Shown here: piece after piece, positions 37,278-47,049 of the stretch
Layout of the letters: every line of letters starts with the position of its first letter
Position numbering within the stretch: the stretch's first letter is position 1
NCBI GenBank assembly: GCA_009908725.1
Contig: JAAAOT010000147.1
Coordinates: 1 to 47,244 of the forward strand
Source of the DNA: Bacteroidota bacterium
GTDB taxonomy: Bacteria > Bacteroidota > Rhodothermia > Rhodothermales > Salinibacteraceae
Direction: 5' to 3'
DNA length: 47,244 bases
The notes under the pieces: generated by a model
The model's input: only the letters and a program-made list of their open reading frames with translations
What the model was told of the DNA's origin: nothing
Databases searched by the model: none
Translations under genes and position numbers: made by a program

Positions 37278-38969
37278 CTACATATCGGCCGAGGCCAGCG
37301 GGACCACTTTGCGCTCCGGCGGCTGGGGTGATTCGCGGAGTCCGCGCTCCTGTGCGTACGCCGCGCATGCCTGAACGAAGGATCGGAACAGCGGGTGGGG
37401 ATCGCCGACTGTGGTTTTGTATTCCGGGTGGAACTGCACACCGAGGAACCAGCGCTTGTCCGGTAGCTCCATGATCTCCACCAGGTCGGTATCTGGGTTG
37501 ACGCCCGTGAAGCGCATCCCCTCCTCCATCAGCTTGTACCGGAGGACGTTGTTAACCTCGTACCGGTGACGATGACGTTCGTGGACCAGGTCCGCCCCGT
37601 AAATCTCCGCCGCGCGGGACTCCGGCTTCACCTTGCACTCGTACTGCCCGAGCCGCATCGTGCCGCCCTTGTCGGAGATTTTCTTCTGCTCCGACATCAG
37701 GTTGATGACCGGATACTGCGTCTCGGGATCGAACTCCGTGGAGTTCGCGTCCTCCCACCCGCATACGTTTCTTGCAAACTCAATGATACCGCACTGCAGG
37801 CCCAGGCAGATTCCGAAGAAGGGGATGTCGTTTTCGCGGGCGTAGCGGACGGCCTGCACCTTCCCCTCGATGCCGCGATCGCCGAAGCCCGGCGCGACGA
37901 GCACGCCGGCCACATCGCCGAGCTGCTCTTCCACGTTGTCCTTGGTCAGGTCGTCGGACAGCACGTAGCGGCACTCCACCTGCACCTCGTCGGGCACGCC
38001 GGCCAGAATGAAGCTCTCGGTGATCGACTTGTAGGCATCCTGGTGCTCGACGTACTTGCCCACGAGTGCGAGCGGTATCGTGACGCTCGGGTTCTTCAAC
38101 CGTTTCAGAAAGTCGATCCACGCGTCCAGATCTGGCGTGGTAGCGAAGCGGTCCTGCTCCTGCTCGGTGAACAATCGGTCGACGACGAGCTCACCGATGC
38201 CTTCGTCCCGCAGCAGAAGGGGCACCTCGTAGATCGTCTCCGCATCGAGCATCTGGATGACCGCCTCCTCGTCTACGTTGCAGAAGAGGGAGATCTTCCG
38301 CCGGATGTCGGCATCAAGGGAGCGTTCGGACCGGCAGATGATCGTGTCCGGCTGCAGGCCGTGGGCCAGCAGTTCTTTGACGGAGTGCTGCGTGGGCTTC
38401 GTCTTCAGCTCTCCGGCCGCCCGCAGGTACGGGACCAGCGTTAGGTGGGAGGTGAGGGAGTTGCGCGGGCCAAGCTCGTTGCGGAGCTGCCGGATGGCCT
38501 CCAGGTAAGGCTGCGCTTCGATGTCGCCGACCGTCCCGCCGATCTCCGTGATGACGACGTCGTATTCACCCGTCTCGCCGAGCTTCAGCATCCAGTGCTT
38601 GATCTCGTCGATGATGTGGGGCACGACCTGCACGGTCTTGCCGAGGTACGCCCCCTCCCGCTCCTTGGTGATCACCTCCAGGTAGACGCGTCCGGTGGTG
38701 ACGTTGTTGGCCTGACTCGTCGGACGCCCGAGGAATCGCTCGTAGTGCCCGAGGTCGAGGTCCGTCTCGGCACCGTCGTTCGTCACGTACACCTCGCCGT
38801 GCTCGTAGGGATTCATCGTCCCCGGGTCGACGTTGATGTACGGGTCGAACTTTTGGATGGTAACCGTCAGGCCGCGGGCCGCGAGAAGGCGACCGAGGGA
38901 GGCGCTAAAGATGCCCTTGCCGAGGGACGACGTCACGCCGCCGGTGACGAAAATATACTTGGTATGCAC
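37278..38969 (-). CDS. pyrG: CTP synthase
   Basis: HTKYIFVTGGVTSSLGKGIFSASLGRLL, KFDPYINVDPGTMNPYEHGEVYVTNDGAETDLDLGHYERF, GICLGLQ, FHPEYKT; GTG start inferred. Confidence 0.97.
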   Translation of the reverse strand: MHTKYIFVTGGVTSSLGKGIFSASLGRLLAARGLTVTIQKFDPYINVDPGTMNPYEHGEVYVTNDGAETDLDLGHYERFLGRPTSQANNVTTGRVYLEVITKEREGAYLGKTVQVVPHIIDEIKHWMLKLGETGEYDVVITEIGGTVGDIEAQPYLEAIRQLRNELGPRNSLTSHLTLVPYLRAAGELKTKPTQHSVKELLAHGLQPDTIICRSERSLDADIRRKISLFCNVDEEAVIQMLDAETIYEVPLLLRDEGIGELVVDRLFTEQEQDRFATTPDLDAWIDFLKRLKNPSVTIPLALVGKYVEHQDAYKSITESFILAGVPDEVQVECRYVLSDDLTKDNVEEQLGDVAGVLVAPGFGDRGIEGKVQAVRYARENDIPFFGICLGLQCGIIEFARNVCGWEDANSTEFDPETQYPVINLMSEQKKISDKGGTMRLGQYECKVKPESRAAEIYGADLVHERHRHRYEVNNVLRYKLMEEGMRFTGVNPDTDLVEIMELPDKRWFLGVQFHPEYKTTVGDPHPLFRSFVQACAAYAQERGLRESPQPPERKVVPLASADM

Positions 38970-39125
38970 GGGAAGCCCAGATTCTTGCCGAAGAGACGCG
39001 CGGGAAATCTGGAATACAAGGTAGCCCACGCGACGGGTGATTCTCAACGACCGCCGCCCGTCAGCGTCGATTTCCCGTGCAGCGGCGACGGAATCGCGGT
39101 GAAGCAACGGTGGAGACACAGAAAA

Positions 39126-39152
39126 CGGCCGGCCTCACGGAGAGGCCGGCCG
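39126..39152 (-). terminator. Rho-independent terminator (for the CBS-domain gene)
   Basis: Stem CGGCCGGCCT...AGGCCGGCCG (fwd 39126-39135 / 39143-39152), followed by TTTT on the minus strand. Confidence 0.75.
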
Positions 39153-39189
39153 TCGAGCAAGCGTTCGCGGTCCGGGGTGGATTCGGGCT

Positions 39190-39618
39190 TCAGGCGTCGT
39201 GACCGCGGTAATACTCGAGCATGTCTTTGGTCGTGACGATGCCGACGAGCGTGCCGTCGTCCACGACCGGAAGACTGGAGATTGCGTGGTCGAGCAGCAG
39301 AGTGGCCGCCTCGCGGACGGTCATGCCGGGCGTGGCGGTCACGGGATCGTCGCGCATCAGGTCGCTGGCCTGCTCGGCGAGCGTACGGACGTCGCGCGGG
39401 GTTTCACTGCGGGTGTCGAGGAACGGGCTCAGCGTACGGAGCACGTCACGATCGGAAATGACCCCGACGAGGGACCCGTCCTCCACCACCAGAAGATGGT
39501 GGAAGCCGCGCTGGTCGAGAAGGTGGCGGATCTCCATGAGCGACGTATCCGGGGAAACGCACTCCGGCTCTCGACTCATGATGTCAGCGATGGTCATGGC
39601 GGTCTTGGTCTGCGTCAT
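39190..39618 (-). CDS. CBS-domain protein (tandem CBS)
   Basis: IADIMSREPECVSPDTSLMEIRHLLDQRGFHHLLVVEDGSLVGVISDRDVLR and ASDLMRDDPVTATPGMTVREAATLLLDHAISSLPVVDDGTLVGIVTTKDML. Confidence 0.9.
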   Translation of the reverse strand: MTQTKTAMTIADIMSREPECVSPDTSLMEIRHLLDQRGFHHLLVVEDGSLVGVISDRDVLRTLSPFLDTRSETPRDVRTLAEQASDLMRDDPVTATPGMTVREAATLLLDHAISSLPVVDDGTLVGIVTTKDMLEYYRGHDA

Positions 39619-39924
39619 GTCGAGATCGGTCGTCAATGAGAAGCGGGCCGGTCGGCATATAAGATCGAACATCGCTCACGGGAGCACTGAGCGGTCCGTC
39701 CCTACACCGTCGTGGGGAAATCCCTTCTCTTGGGTAAAACAGGTAGATGGCCTCGACGGAAGCGCCGCCGGTCGAACGCGACGGCAGCGTGAACGAACCC
39801 TTCGAAATGCGAAACGCTACATACGTAATGCCACGGTCCCCGGTACGGTACCATCAATCCTAACTCCCTGATCCGCCATCCTCAACCCCTACGATCCTAC
39901 CCGCCGACACACCTACAGGCGAAC

Positions 39925-40749
39925 TTACTCCGCCGGCTTCTGCGCCACCACCAGCACACCGGTGCCGCTTTCGTTCTCATTAGCGACGTCGCGGGCATTC
40001 AGCAATAAGCCGATCGGAAGCGCGGCGAGGTAGTAAAGCGGCAGGATGACGATTGACGCCCAGGTGGCACCGAGCATTTGCATGGGGCGTTTGATGAGCC
40101 AGCGCCATGCGGTTGATCCGTACTCTCCGTACGTGTAGATGCTGCGGACTGGCTCCAGTCCGGCATCCCGCAATTTCCCCTCAAGATCCCGGAGGTTGTA
40201 GCCGTCTCGCACGTGCTCCCCGATGAAGCTCTCATCGCTGTCCTCCTGCACGTCGGAGCCCCCCTGATCCGAAGGCGTGTTGATGATGACGTGCCCACCG
40301 GGGCGGAGGACGCGCTCGAAGTGGCCGAACACGGCACGGTCCTCGGCGATGTGCTCCATCACGTCCACCGACAGGATCAGGTCAAACGGGCCCTCGGACT
40401 GAAGATCCGTCAGATCATCAATCGCCCAGGTCACCTGGTCCGACTGCGGCGTCTGGTCGACGAAGTCTTTCGCGCGGTCCAGGTACTCCTGCTTGACGTC
40501 CACGGCGCGCACGGTCGCCTCGGGAAAGTTCTTCGCCACGAAATAGGCGTACTGCCCGAAGCCGGTCCCGGCATCGAGGACCCGCACGGTGCGTCCGGTC
40601 GGCTGCAGGCTCATGATGCGGCGGATTTCGCGACGAACGTACCAGGCCCGTAGAAAAAGCAGGTTGAGCACGCCGAAGAACAGGCGATGCAGCAGCGGGT
40701 GTCGGCTGAAAAAACGACCGAGACGATCTTTGATGGGGTCGTACTTCAT
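39925..40749 (-). CDS. SAM-dependent class I methyltransferase
   Basis: VRVLDAGTGFGQYAYFVAKNFPEATVRAVDVK, DLILSVDVMEHIAEDRAVFGHFERVLRPGGHVIINTP; C-terminal hydrophobic segments. Confidence 0.88.
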   Translation of the reverse strand: MKYDPIKDRLGRFFSRHPLLHRLFFGVLNLLFLRAWYVRREIRRIMSLQPTGRTVRVLDAGTGFGQYAYFVAKNFPEATVRAVDVKQEYLDRAKDFVDQTPQSDQVTWAIDDLTDLQSEGPFDLILSVDVMEHIAEDRAVFGHFERVLRPGGHVIINTPSDQGGSDVQEDSDESFIGEHVRDGYNLRDLEGKLRDAGLEPVRSIYTYGEYGSTAWRWLIKRPMQMLGATWASIVILPLYYLAALPIGLLLNARDVANENESGTGVLVVAQKPAE

Positions 40750-40895
40750 GCGAGCGGGCGTGTAGCGAAGTCGTGACGGAGGCCGGGAGCGTGAACATAA
40801 CGGAAACGGAACGCTACAGACTGTATCCCGGCCGGCCTCCCGGTGGTTCCTCGACACAAATTCACGTCCTCCTCTCGCCAGACCACCTTTTTTCC

Positions 40896-41429
40896 ATGAC
40901 GTACGAGACCGACGGGGTCACAATCGAGCTCGTGCAGGGCGACATCACGAACCAGCCCGACATCGATGCCGTGGTCAATGCGGCCAACGCCCAGCTCCGC
41001 ACCGGCGGCGGAGTGGCCGGGGCCATCCACCGGGCTGCCGGCCCCGGGCTTGCGCGCGAAACCCGACCCATGGCGCCCATCCAGCCCGGCGAAGCCGTCA
41101 TCAGCGGTGGACACGACCTGCCGAACGATCACGTCATTCACGTCCTCGGACCCGTCTACGGACGGGACGAACCGTCGGGGGAACTGCTCCGAGCGGGCTA
41201 CGAAAACGCGCTGGACCTGGCCGAATCGAACGAGCTCACCTCGATCGCCTTCCCGGCGATCTCGACCGGCGCCTTCGGCTTCCCGCTGGAGCCGGCCGCA
41301 CAAATTGCCCTCGACGCCGTCCTCTCCCGCGCCGGAGACCTGGAGTGCGTCCGGCGCGTCCGGTTTGTGCTGTTCGACAACGACGCCCTGGAGACACACC
41401 GCTCGATCCTGAGCGATCTCACGGAATAA
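40896..41429 (+). CDS. Macro-domain (ADP-ribose-binding, MacroD-like) protein
   Basis: VQGDITNQPDIDAVVNAANAQLRTGGGVAGAIHRAAG, AFPAISTGAFGFPLEPAAQIA. Confidence 0.93.
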   Translation: MTYETDGVTIELVQGDITNQPDIDAVVNAANAQLRTGGGVAGAIHRAAGPGLARETRPMAPIQPGEAVISGGHDLPNDHVIHVLGPVYGRDEPSGELLRAGYENALDLAESNELTSIAFPAISTGAFGFPLEPAAQIALDAVLSRAGDLECVRRVRFVLFDNDALETHRSILSDLTE

Positions 41430-41571
41430 TGAGTCAGCACGCACACGAGCCGTCACGAATCATTTCGGGGTCTCGGTTCTTGCCAGAGGCTTAACCGGGA
41501 CCGCGGAGGCGAGCAGGCGACGGGGCGTATACCTTCATCCATCGATTTTGCCCTCGCCTGACGTCCGTTTT

Positions 41572-42339
41572 ATGTCCACCCGTTCCGTCTGGACCGAGTC
41601 GTTTCCCATTCGTGCGTACGACATCACGCCGCGGGGCACCGCGTCCCCGCTCGCCATCTGCGATTTCCTGCAGGAGGCCGCCGGCAACCATGCCGATCAT
41701 CTCGGCGTGTCGATGGAGGACCTGCTGTCGGACAACCGGGCGTGGGTACTCGCCTTTTTGCATCTTGAGGTCGAACGGTATCCGGCGTGGCACAGGGAGG
41801 TAACACTGGAAACGTGGCCGTCCGGGCTGGACGGCATCTACGCGACGCGTGAGTTCGTCCTTTCGGATGATGACGGGCCGTGTGCACGGGCGACGAGCGC
41901 CTGGTTTGTGATTGACACGGACCGCCGCCGGCCGGCCCGTCCCCCCGCCGTTCTGCACGACATCGACCTGCCGGATCGCCCCCGCCCGCTCTCGACGCAG
42001 CAGAGCAAGTCGTCGGTCCCGGAGGGCTCTCCGCCCCATGAGCGCGACTTCCGCGTCCGGTACCACGACCTCGACCTCAACCGCCACGTCAACAACGTCC
42101 GATACGTCGAGTGGGCCGTCGAAACACTCGACGCCGGCTGGCTGGACACGCATGAGCTCTCCCACCTGACGCTCGAGTTTCGCGCGGAAACCACGGCGGA
42201 CGACCCGGTTCGGGCCGAAGCGTACGCCGGTGCCGAGGACGACCCCGACAGCACCTTCCGACACCATCTCCGCCACGCGGAAAGCGACCGCACACTTGCT
42301 CTGGCCTCCACGCGCTGGCGGGTCGCTGAGAATGACTGA
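41572..42339 (+). CDS. Acyl-ACP thioesterase family protein
   Basis: ESFPIRAYDITPRGTASPLAICDFLQEAAGNHADHLGVS, DLDLNRHVNNVRYVEWAVETL (hot-dog fold). Confidence 0.88.
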   Translation: MSTRSVWTESFPIRAYDITPRGTASPLAICDFLQEAAGNHADHLGVSMEDLLSDNRAWVLAFLHLEVERYPAWHREVTLETWPSGLDGIYATREFVLSDDDGPCARATSAWFVIDTDRRRPARPPAVLHDIDLPDRPRPLSTQQSKSSVPEGSPPHERDFRVRYHDLDLNRHVNNVRYVEWAVETLDAGWLDTHELSHLTLEFRAETTADDPVRAEAYAGAEDDPDSTFRHHLRHAESDRTLALASTRWRVAEND

Positions 42340-42600
42340 CTAGACGCCCGGTTGCAAGACGCGCCCCACCCTATGAGCCCCACCATAACGGCGAAGAAGG
42401 CACAATTATGAAGGAATGCCGAAACCTTCTCGGGGATGATTTCATTTTATGAGCGCGGGTGTGTCCTGTTGCGCCGGAGGCGATTATTCTAACCGGTGCC
42501 TGTGTCGTCCCGGCACGCGGAAGCCGTCGTCCCAGGCCGCGGCTCCGCTCCCGTCCCCTCCCGCTTATCAACAGCTTCTCGGGCCACTCGTCTCCCCGCC

Positions 42601-44862
42601 ATGGCCACTGCTCTCGACCGTTTCCCTTCGCGCCTTCGACCCGTTGCCATCGCCGGGTTGTTCCTTGCGACGGTTTGCTTCTCCGCGCCCGACGTCTTCG
42701 CACAGCGGGGCATGGCGCAGCATCAGACGCCGGACGTACGGGGCGTGTCGCCCGAGACGCAGCTCGCAGCAGCAATCAACCTCGTTCACTCCGACCAGTC
42801 CGACGCATCAGTTCCCCTCCTGCGCGGCATCGTCACCGACCGCGCCACCTACGTATCCGCGACGCACGGGTCAGCAGCCTACTGGCTCGGGACCGCCCTT
42901 GAACGCTCGGGCGATTCAGACGCCGCCTATCGCACGTGGCGAGATGCCGTCCGCGCCATGCGCGACCGCAACGCCTTCGACATCCAGCTTGCCGATGCAT
43001 TCATTCAGTCCCTAACCCCCGTACGACTGCGGGATGATCGATCTCTCGCGCTTACGACCTACGGATCCATCATCTCCTCCTTCGGCACCGCCGCCAGCGA
43101 GACCGAGCGCAGCATCCAGCGTCAGTATGCAGCCGAGCTCGCGCCGCTCATGACGCAGGAGCACGTCTCGAAGATGATTAACGAGTCGCCCGACGCCGAC
43201 GCGGAGTCGTGGACCTTCCCACCGGACGCGGGAGACTTTGTGTCGGCGTGGTGGAATCAGCTCGATCCCATGCCGGTAACGGCGGAGAACGAACGGATCG
43301 AAGAACACCTGGGCCGGCGGGCCTACGCCCTTCAGGAATACGGCTGCGACGAGCGAGTGAGCGGGCTCGACGACCGTGGCCTCGTCTTCCTGCGTTTCGG
43401 GGCTCCGGGCCGCACGCACGTGATCGACTATCAAGACCCGGAGTTTCGCCGCGAGGTCTTCCGGTTCGGCGTCTCCGTAACCCCGCGCGAGTTTCCCGAC
43501 AACGAGCTGTGGTCGTACGGCAGCCTGTCCGACGCCGGCTACTACATCTTTACGGAAAACAGCGACCAGTGCTACGAGATCTCCGGGGCGATGGATCTGC
43601 TTCCATCTCGGCTGCACCAGAACCGGGGTGACACCGAGCGCGCGGAAAATATCTCCTATTCGGCGCTGATGGCCCTGAGGTACATTTTCTCCGAGCTGTC
43701 GCTTTTCCACATCGACTTCGCGGCAGCCTTCAACGAGATCTCCAGCTACGCCATCTTCCAGGAAAACCAGGCGTTGTCGGTGGAGGCGCGGTCCCGCCTG
43801 AGCGGCGACCGGTCGAATGCTGAAGGAGAGGGCGCCGGGATGGAGTCTCAGACCGTGGGGGCCGGGTTCGGGCAGACGCGGACCGTGTCCTCATCGGCCA
43901 ACTTCGGGATCGAGTCGCCCAGCGGCTTCATCAGTTCGATGGTGACAAGCTTGAACCACCAGGACAACGCCGCGCGTCACCGTCGTAAGAACGCCATGCC
44001 GCGTCAGGCAACAGAGATCTTCCAGCAGCAGGAATCCATTCCGGTCGCCCTCCGAACGGCCCGTTTCCTGAACACGGACGGCTCCACACGCACAGAGATT
44101 TACTGGGGCATCCAGAAACGGCATCTGCGCGCGGAAGACAAACCGCAGCAGCCGTCCGTTCTGACGTTCGACGCGGTGCAGTACAACGGGGACCTCAGTG
44201 CGTCCGGACGCGCCGAGCGCCGGCACCTGCTCACGGCCCAATCCCTCAACGGAAACAGCATTTTCGTGTCGCCGCCGGTGTCGGTGAACAGCCGATCTGA
44301 CCTCTTCCACATCGGGCTGCAGTGGTCGCAGTTCGCCGTCAATTCGGAGGACCCGAACAACGCGAGCCTCGGGGACCGCGTGCGCTACACGACGCTACGT
44401 GCGGACTCGCTCCGGCCGATCGATGCGACCCCGAACGAGGTGGCGATGAGCGACCTGCGCGTGATGGTATCGCAGACCGGTAGCGTGTCCGATGCCGTCG
44501 CGTTCCCCTTCTCGACCATCGGTCCGGACACGCCGCTCATTCTCTACTTCGAGCTCTACCACCTCACGTACGATGCGGATGACCGGACGCGGTACAAGGT
44601 TGCGTACGAGGTGGAAGGACGTACGCAGCGCGGCTGGACGCGCGTTTTCCGGGACGACGAGGTTCGCCGCACCAGTACGGAGGCCGAATACTCGAGCACG
44701 GCCCGCCGGACGCAGGAGTACATCTACCTCGACCTCTCGAAGCTGCGCGACAAGAAGAACCAGGACGTGCGGGTGACAGTGCGGGTGACGGACACGGTGA
44801 CCGGCGCCACCACCTCGCGCACGACCGCGTTCGAACTCGTCGGCACCGATCGGTTTGACTGA
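42601..44862 (+). CDS. Secreted GWxTD-like domain protein with TPR-like N-terminus
   Basis: Signal peptide; WWNQLDPMPVTAENERIEEHLGRRAYALQEYGCDERVSGLDDRGLVFLRFGAPGRTHVIDY resembles the GWxTD-domain region. Confidence 0.65.
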   Translation: MATALDRFPSRLRPVAIAGLFLATVCFSAPDVFAQRGMAQHQTPDVRGVSPETQLAAAINLVHSDQSDASVPLLRGIVTDRATYVSATHGSAAYWLGTALERSGDSDAAYRTWRDAVRAMRDRNAFDIQLADAFIQSLTPVRLRDDRSLALTTYGSIISSFGTAASETERSIQRQYAAELAPLMTQEHVSKMINESPDADAESWTFPPDAGDFVSAWWNQLDPMPVTAENERIEEHLGRRAYALQEYGCDERVSGLDDRGLVFLRFGAPGRTHVIDYQDPEFRREVFRFGVSVTPREFPDNELWSYGSLSDAGYYIFTENSDQCYEISGAMDLLPSRLHQNRGDTERAENISYSALMALRYIFSELSLFHIDFAAAFNEISSYAIFQENQALSVEARSRLSGDRSNAEGEGAGMESQTVGAGFGQTRTVSSSANFGIESPSGFISSMVTSLNHQDNAARHRRKNAMPRQATEIFQQQESIPVALRTARFLNTDGSTRTEIYWGIQKRHLRAEDKPQQPSVLTFDAVQYNGDLSASGRAERRHLLTAQSLNGNSIFVSPPVSVNSRSDLFHIGLQWSQFAVNSEDPNNASLGDRVRYTTLRADSLRPIDATPNEVAMSDLRVMVSQTGSVSDAVAFPFSTIGPDTPLILYFELYHLTYDADDRTRYKVAYEVEGRTQRGWTRVFRDDEVRRTSTEAEYSSTARRTQEYIYLDLSKLRDKKNQDVRVTVRVTDTVTGATTSRTTAFELVGTDRFD

Positions 44863-45021
44863 AGCACAGCTACGACTCATACCCGGCCGGCCCTCGTCGG
44901 TTGGAGCAAACGCGAAAGGCGGCCCCGTTCCATGTCGGAGGCCGCCTTCGGTTTGAGGTGCAGGGACCGCTCGGGAATGCCCGGGGACGGCCTGTTTCCG
45001 GTGGAAAAGCCGGGTCGAGAA

Positions 45022-46812
45022 TCAGTACCCTGCGACGGTACCGTCCTTACGCATCTCCGTGCCGCCCCAGTAGACACCCTCCTCCGGGTCCCACATGATG
45101 GCCTGGTAGCCTCCGTACCCGCCGGCGTCCACCTCCACGGCATGACCCCGGCCACTAAGCGCGTTCACGACATTCTGCGATACACCGCTCTCCAGGTGCA
45201 GGGTGCCGCGACCATCCATCGCTTCCCCGGTCGGTGATGTGCTGCCGCGGTGGCGATACCGGGCCGCGTCGCCAGCCTCCTGGACGTTCATGCCGAAGTC
45301 AACCATGTTGCAGATGATCTGCACGTGGCCCTGCGGCTGCATGGCGCCGCCCATGACGCCGAAGCTGAGCCACGGCTCGCCGTCTTTCTTCGCGAACGCG
45401 GGAATGATGGTGTGGAAAGGCCGCTTGCCGGGCTCATAGACGTTCGGATGGCCTTTTTCCATCGTAAAGAGAGCCCCTCGGTCCTGTAGCATGAAACCGA
45501 GTCCATCCGGCACCAGGCCGCTGCCCATGCCGGCATAGTTGCTCTGGATGAGCGAGACCATCATGCCGCTCTCGTCCGCTACCGTGAGGTAGATCGTGTC
45601 TCCTTCTTCCAGTCGGTCGCTGACCACCGCCCGGGGGTCGCCGTGCGACGGCTCCGACAGCACGCCGTCCATTTCGATGAGGGACCGTCGCTCCGCCGCG
45701 TACTCCTCGGAAAGGAGTTCCTCGATTGGAATGTCGGCAAAGTCCATGTCGGCGTAGAACCGGGCGCGATCCTCGAAGACGAGCTTCTTCGCCTCGGTCT
45801 GGACATGGAGGTAATCGGTGCTGTTATGCCCCATCCCCTCAAGATCGTATGCCTCCAGGATCTGCAGCATCTGGAGCGCGGCAATACCCTGTCCGTTCGG
45901 GGGAAGCTCGAACACCTCGACGCCGCGGTACGTGACGCTCTCCGGCTCCACCCAGTCGGACGTATGCTCGGCCAGGTCCTCCGCCGTCAGGTAGCCGCCG
46001 ACCCGCTCCATGTAGCGGTCGATCGTCTTCGCGATCTCGCCTTCGTAGAAAGCGTCGGCCCCATTCTCCGCGATCAATTCCAGCGTGTTGGCAAGGTCCG
46101 GATTGCGAAAGATCTCACCTTCTCTCGGTGCACGCATCTCGCCGTCCTCGCCTTCGACCAGATACGTTTCGCGCCAGTTGTCGTCCGTCAGCGTGCCCTG
46201 CTCCTCGTAGTACTCGAACGCCTGGATATTTCGGTCCCAGTAGTAAGCGATGACCTGGGAGAGCGGGAAGCCATCCCGTGCGTATTGAATGGCGGGAGCC
46301 AGATTGTCCGCCATCGATCGCTCGCCGAACCGCTCATGCAGCATCTCCCAGCCGCTCACGGTCCCCGGCACACTGACCGGCAGTACGCCGACGAGCGGGA
46401 TCTGGTTAGTGTCGCCCAGCTCTTCCCGTAGCTGGTCGTAGGACAGGCTCTGCGGGGATCGGCCGCTGGCATTCAGGCCGTAGACGTCGTCGGTCTCGGG
46501 GTCGTACACGATCGCGTAGAGGTCGCCGCCGATGCCGTTACCTGTCGGCTCGACCAGGCCGAGCACGGCGTTCGCGGCAATCGCCGCGTCCACGGCACTC
46601 CCGCCCTCTTTCAACACGTCCACCGCCACCTGCGAGGCAAGCGGCTGACTGGTGGCAGCTATTCCGTTCGGGGCAATCACCGGGCTCCGAGCAAACCCGG
46701 CACCGGTCAACCGATCGCCGCCCCCATCCCCGTTCTGGGCGGATGCAGGCGACGGAACGCCCAGTAGAAGGGCGAGAGCGAGAACAGCAAGCAATACACG
46801 TCCAAACGACAT
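45022..46812 (-). CDS. ggt: Gamma-glutamyltransferase family protein
   Basis: Signal peptide; GGSAVDAAIAANAVLGLVEPTGNGIGGDLYAIVYD, DTIYLTVADESGMMVSLIQSNYAGMGSGLVPDGLGFMLQDRG, RPFHTIIPAF, VMGGAMQPQGHVQ. Confidence 0.94.
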   Translation of the reverse strand: MSFGRVLLAVLALALLLGVPSPASAQNGDGGGDRLTGAGFARSPVIAPNGIAATSQPLASQVAVDVLKEGGSAVDAAIAANAVLGLVEPTGNGIGGDLYAIVYDPETDDVYGLNASGRSPQSLSYDQLREELGDTNQIPLVGVLPVSVPGTVSGWEMLHERFGERSMADNLAPAIQYARDGFPLSQVIAYYWDRNIQAFEYYEEQGTLTDDNWRETYLVEGEDGEMRAPREGEIFRNPDLANTLELIAENGADAFYEGEIAKTIDRYMERVGGYLTAEDLAEHTSDWVEPESVTYRGVEVFELPPNGQGIAALQMLQILEAYDLEGMGHNSTDYLHVQTEAKKLVFEDRARFYADMDFADIPIEELLSEEYAAERRSLIEMDGVLSEPSHGDPRAVVSDRLEEGDTIYLTVADESGMMVSLIQSNYAGMGSGLVPDGLGFMLQDRGALFTMEKGHPNVYEPGKRPFHTIIPAFAKKDGEPWLSFGVMGGAMQPQGHVQIICNMVDFGMNVQEAGDAARYRHRGSTSPTGEAMDGRGTLHLESGVSQNVVNALSGRGHAVEVDAGGYGGYQAIMWDPEEGVYWGGTEMRKDGTVAGY

Positions 46813-47001
46813 GAGCGACTGAAATCCGTGAAAGGGAGGCGCGATCACAGAAGATGCACACTGCTGCTTAAAAGATCATGTCGTCCCGCGCCACGAACGG
46901 ACGCGTTACGTTTCAGGCGAGCATTTAAGGGTCAATGTTCAAGGGTTTACGCCCGGAGCACATCAACCCGAACATTCGCACCCATCGCCTTCACCCCCTC
47001 T

Positions 47002-47023
47002 CACCCTTTCACCCTTTCACCCT
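47002..47023. repeat. Short tandem repeat (CACCCTTT)n
   Basis: CACCCTTT-CACCCTTT-CACCCT, about 2.75 copies in an intergenic region. Confidence 0.6.
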
Positions 47024-47049
47024 CTTGTATCTTCGATCATAGCATGAGA

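Noticed and set aside
44911-44949. Hairpin AAAGGCGGCC...GGCCGCCTT between the GWxTD-like and ggt genes as a terminator
   Set aside because: Good stem, but no clear T-tract on either strand; not strong enough to list as a feature.
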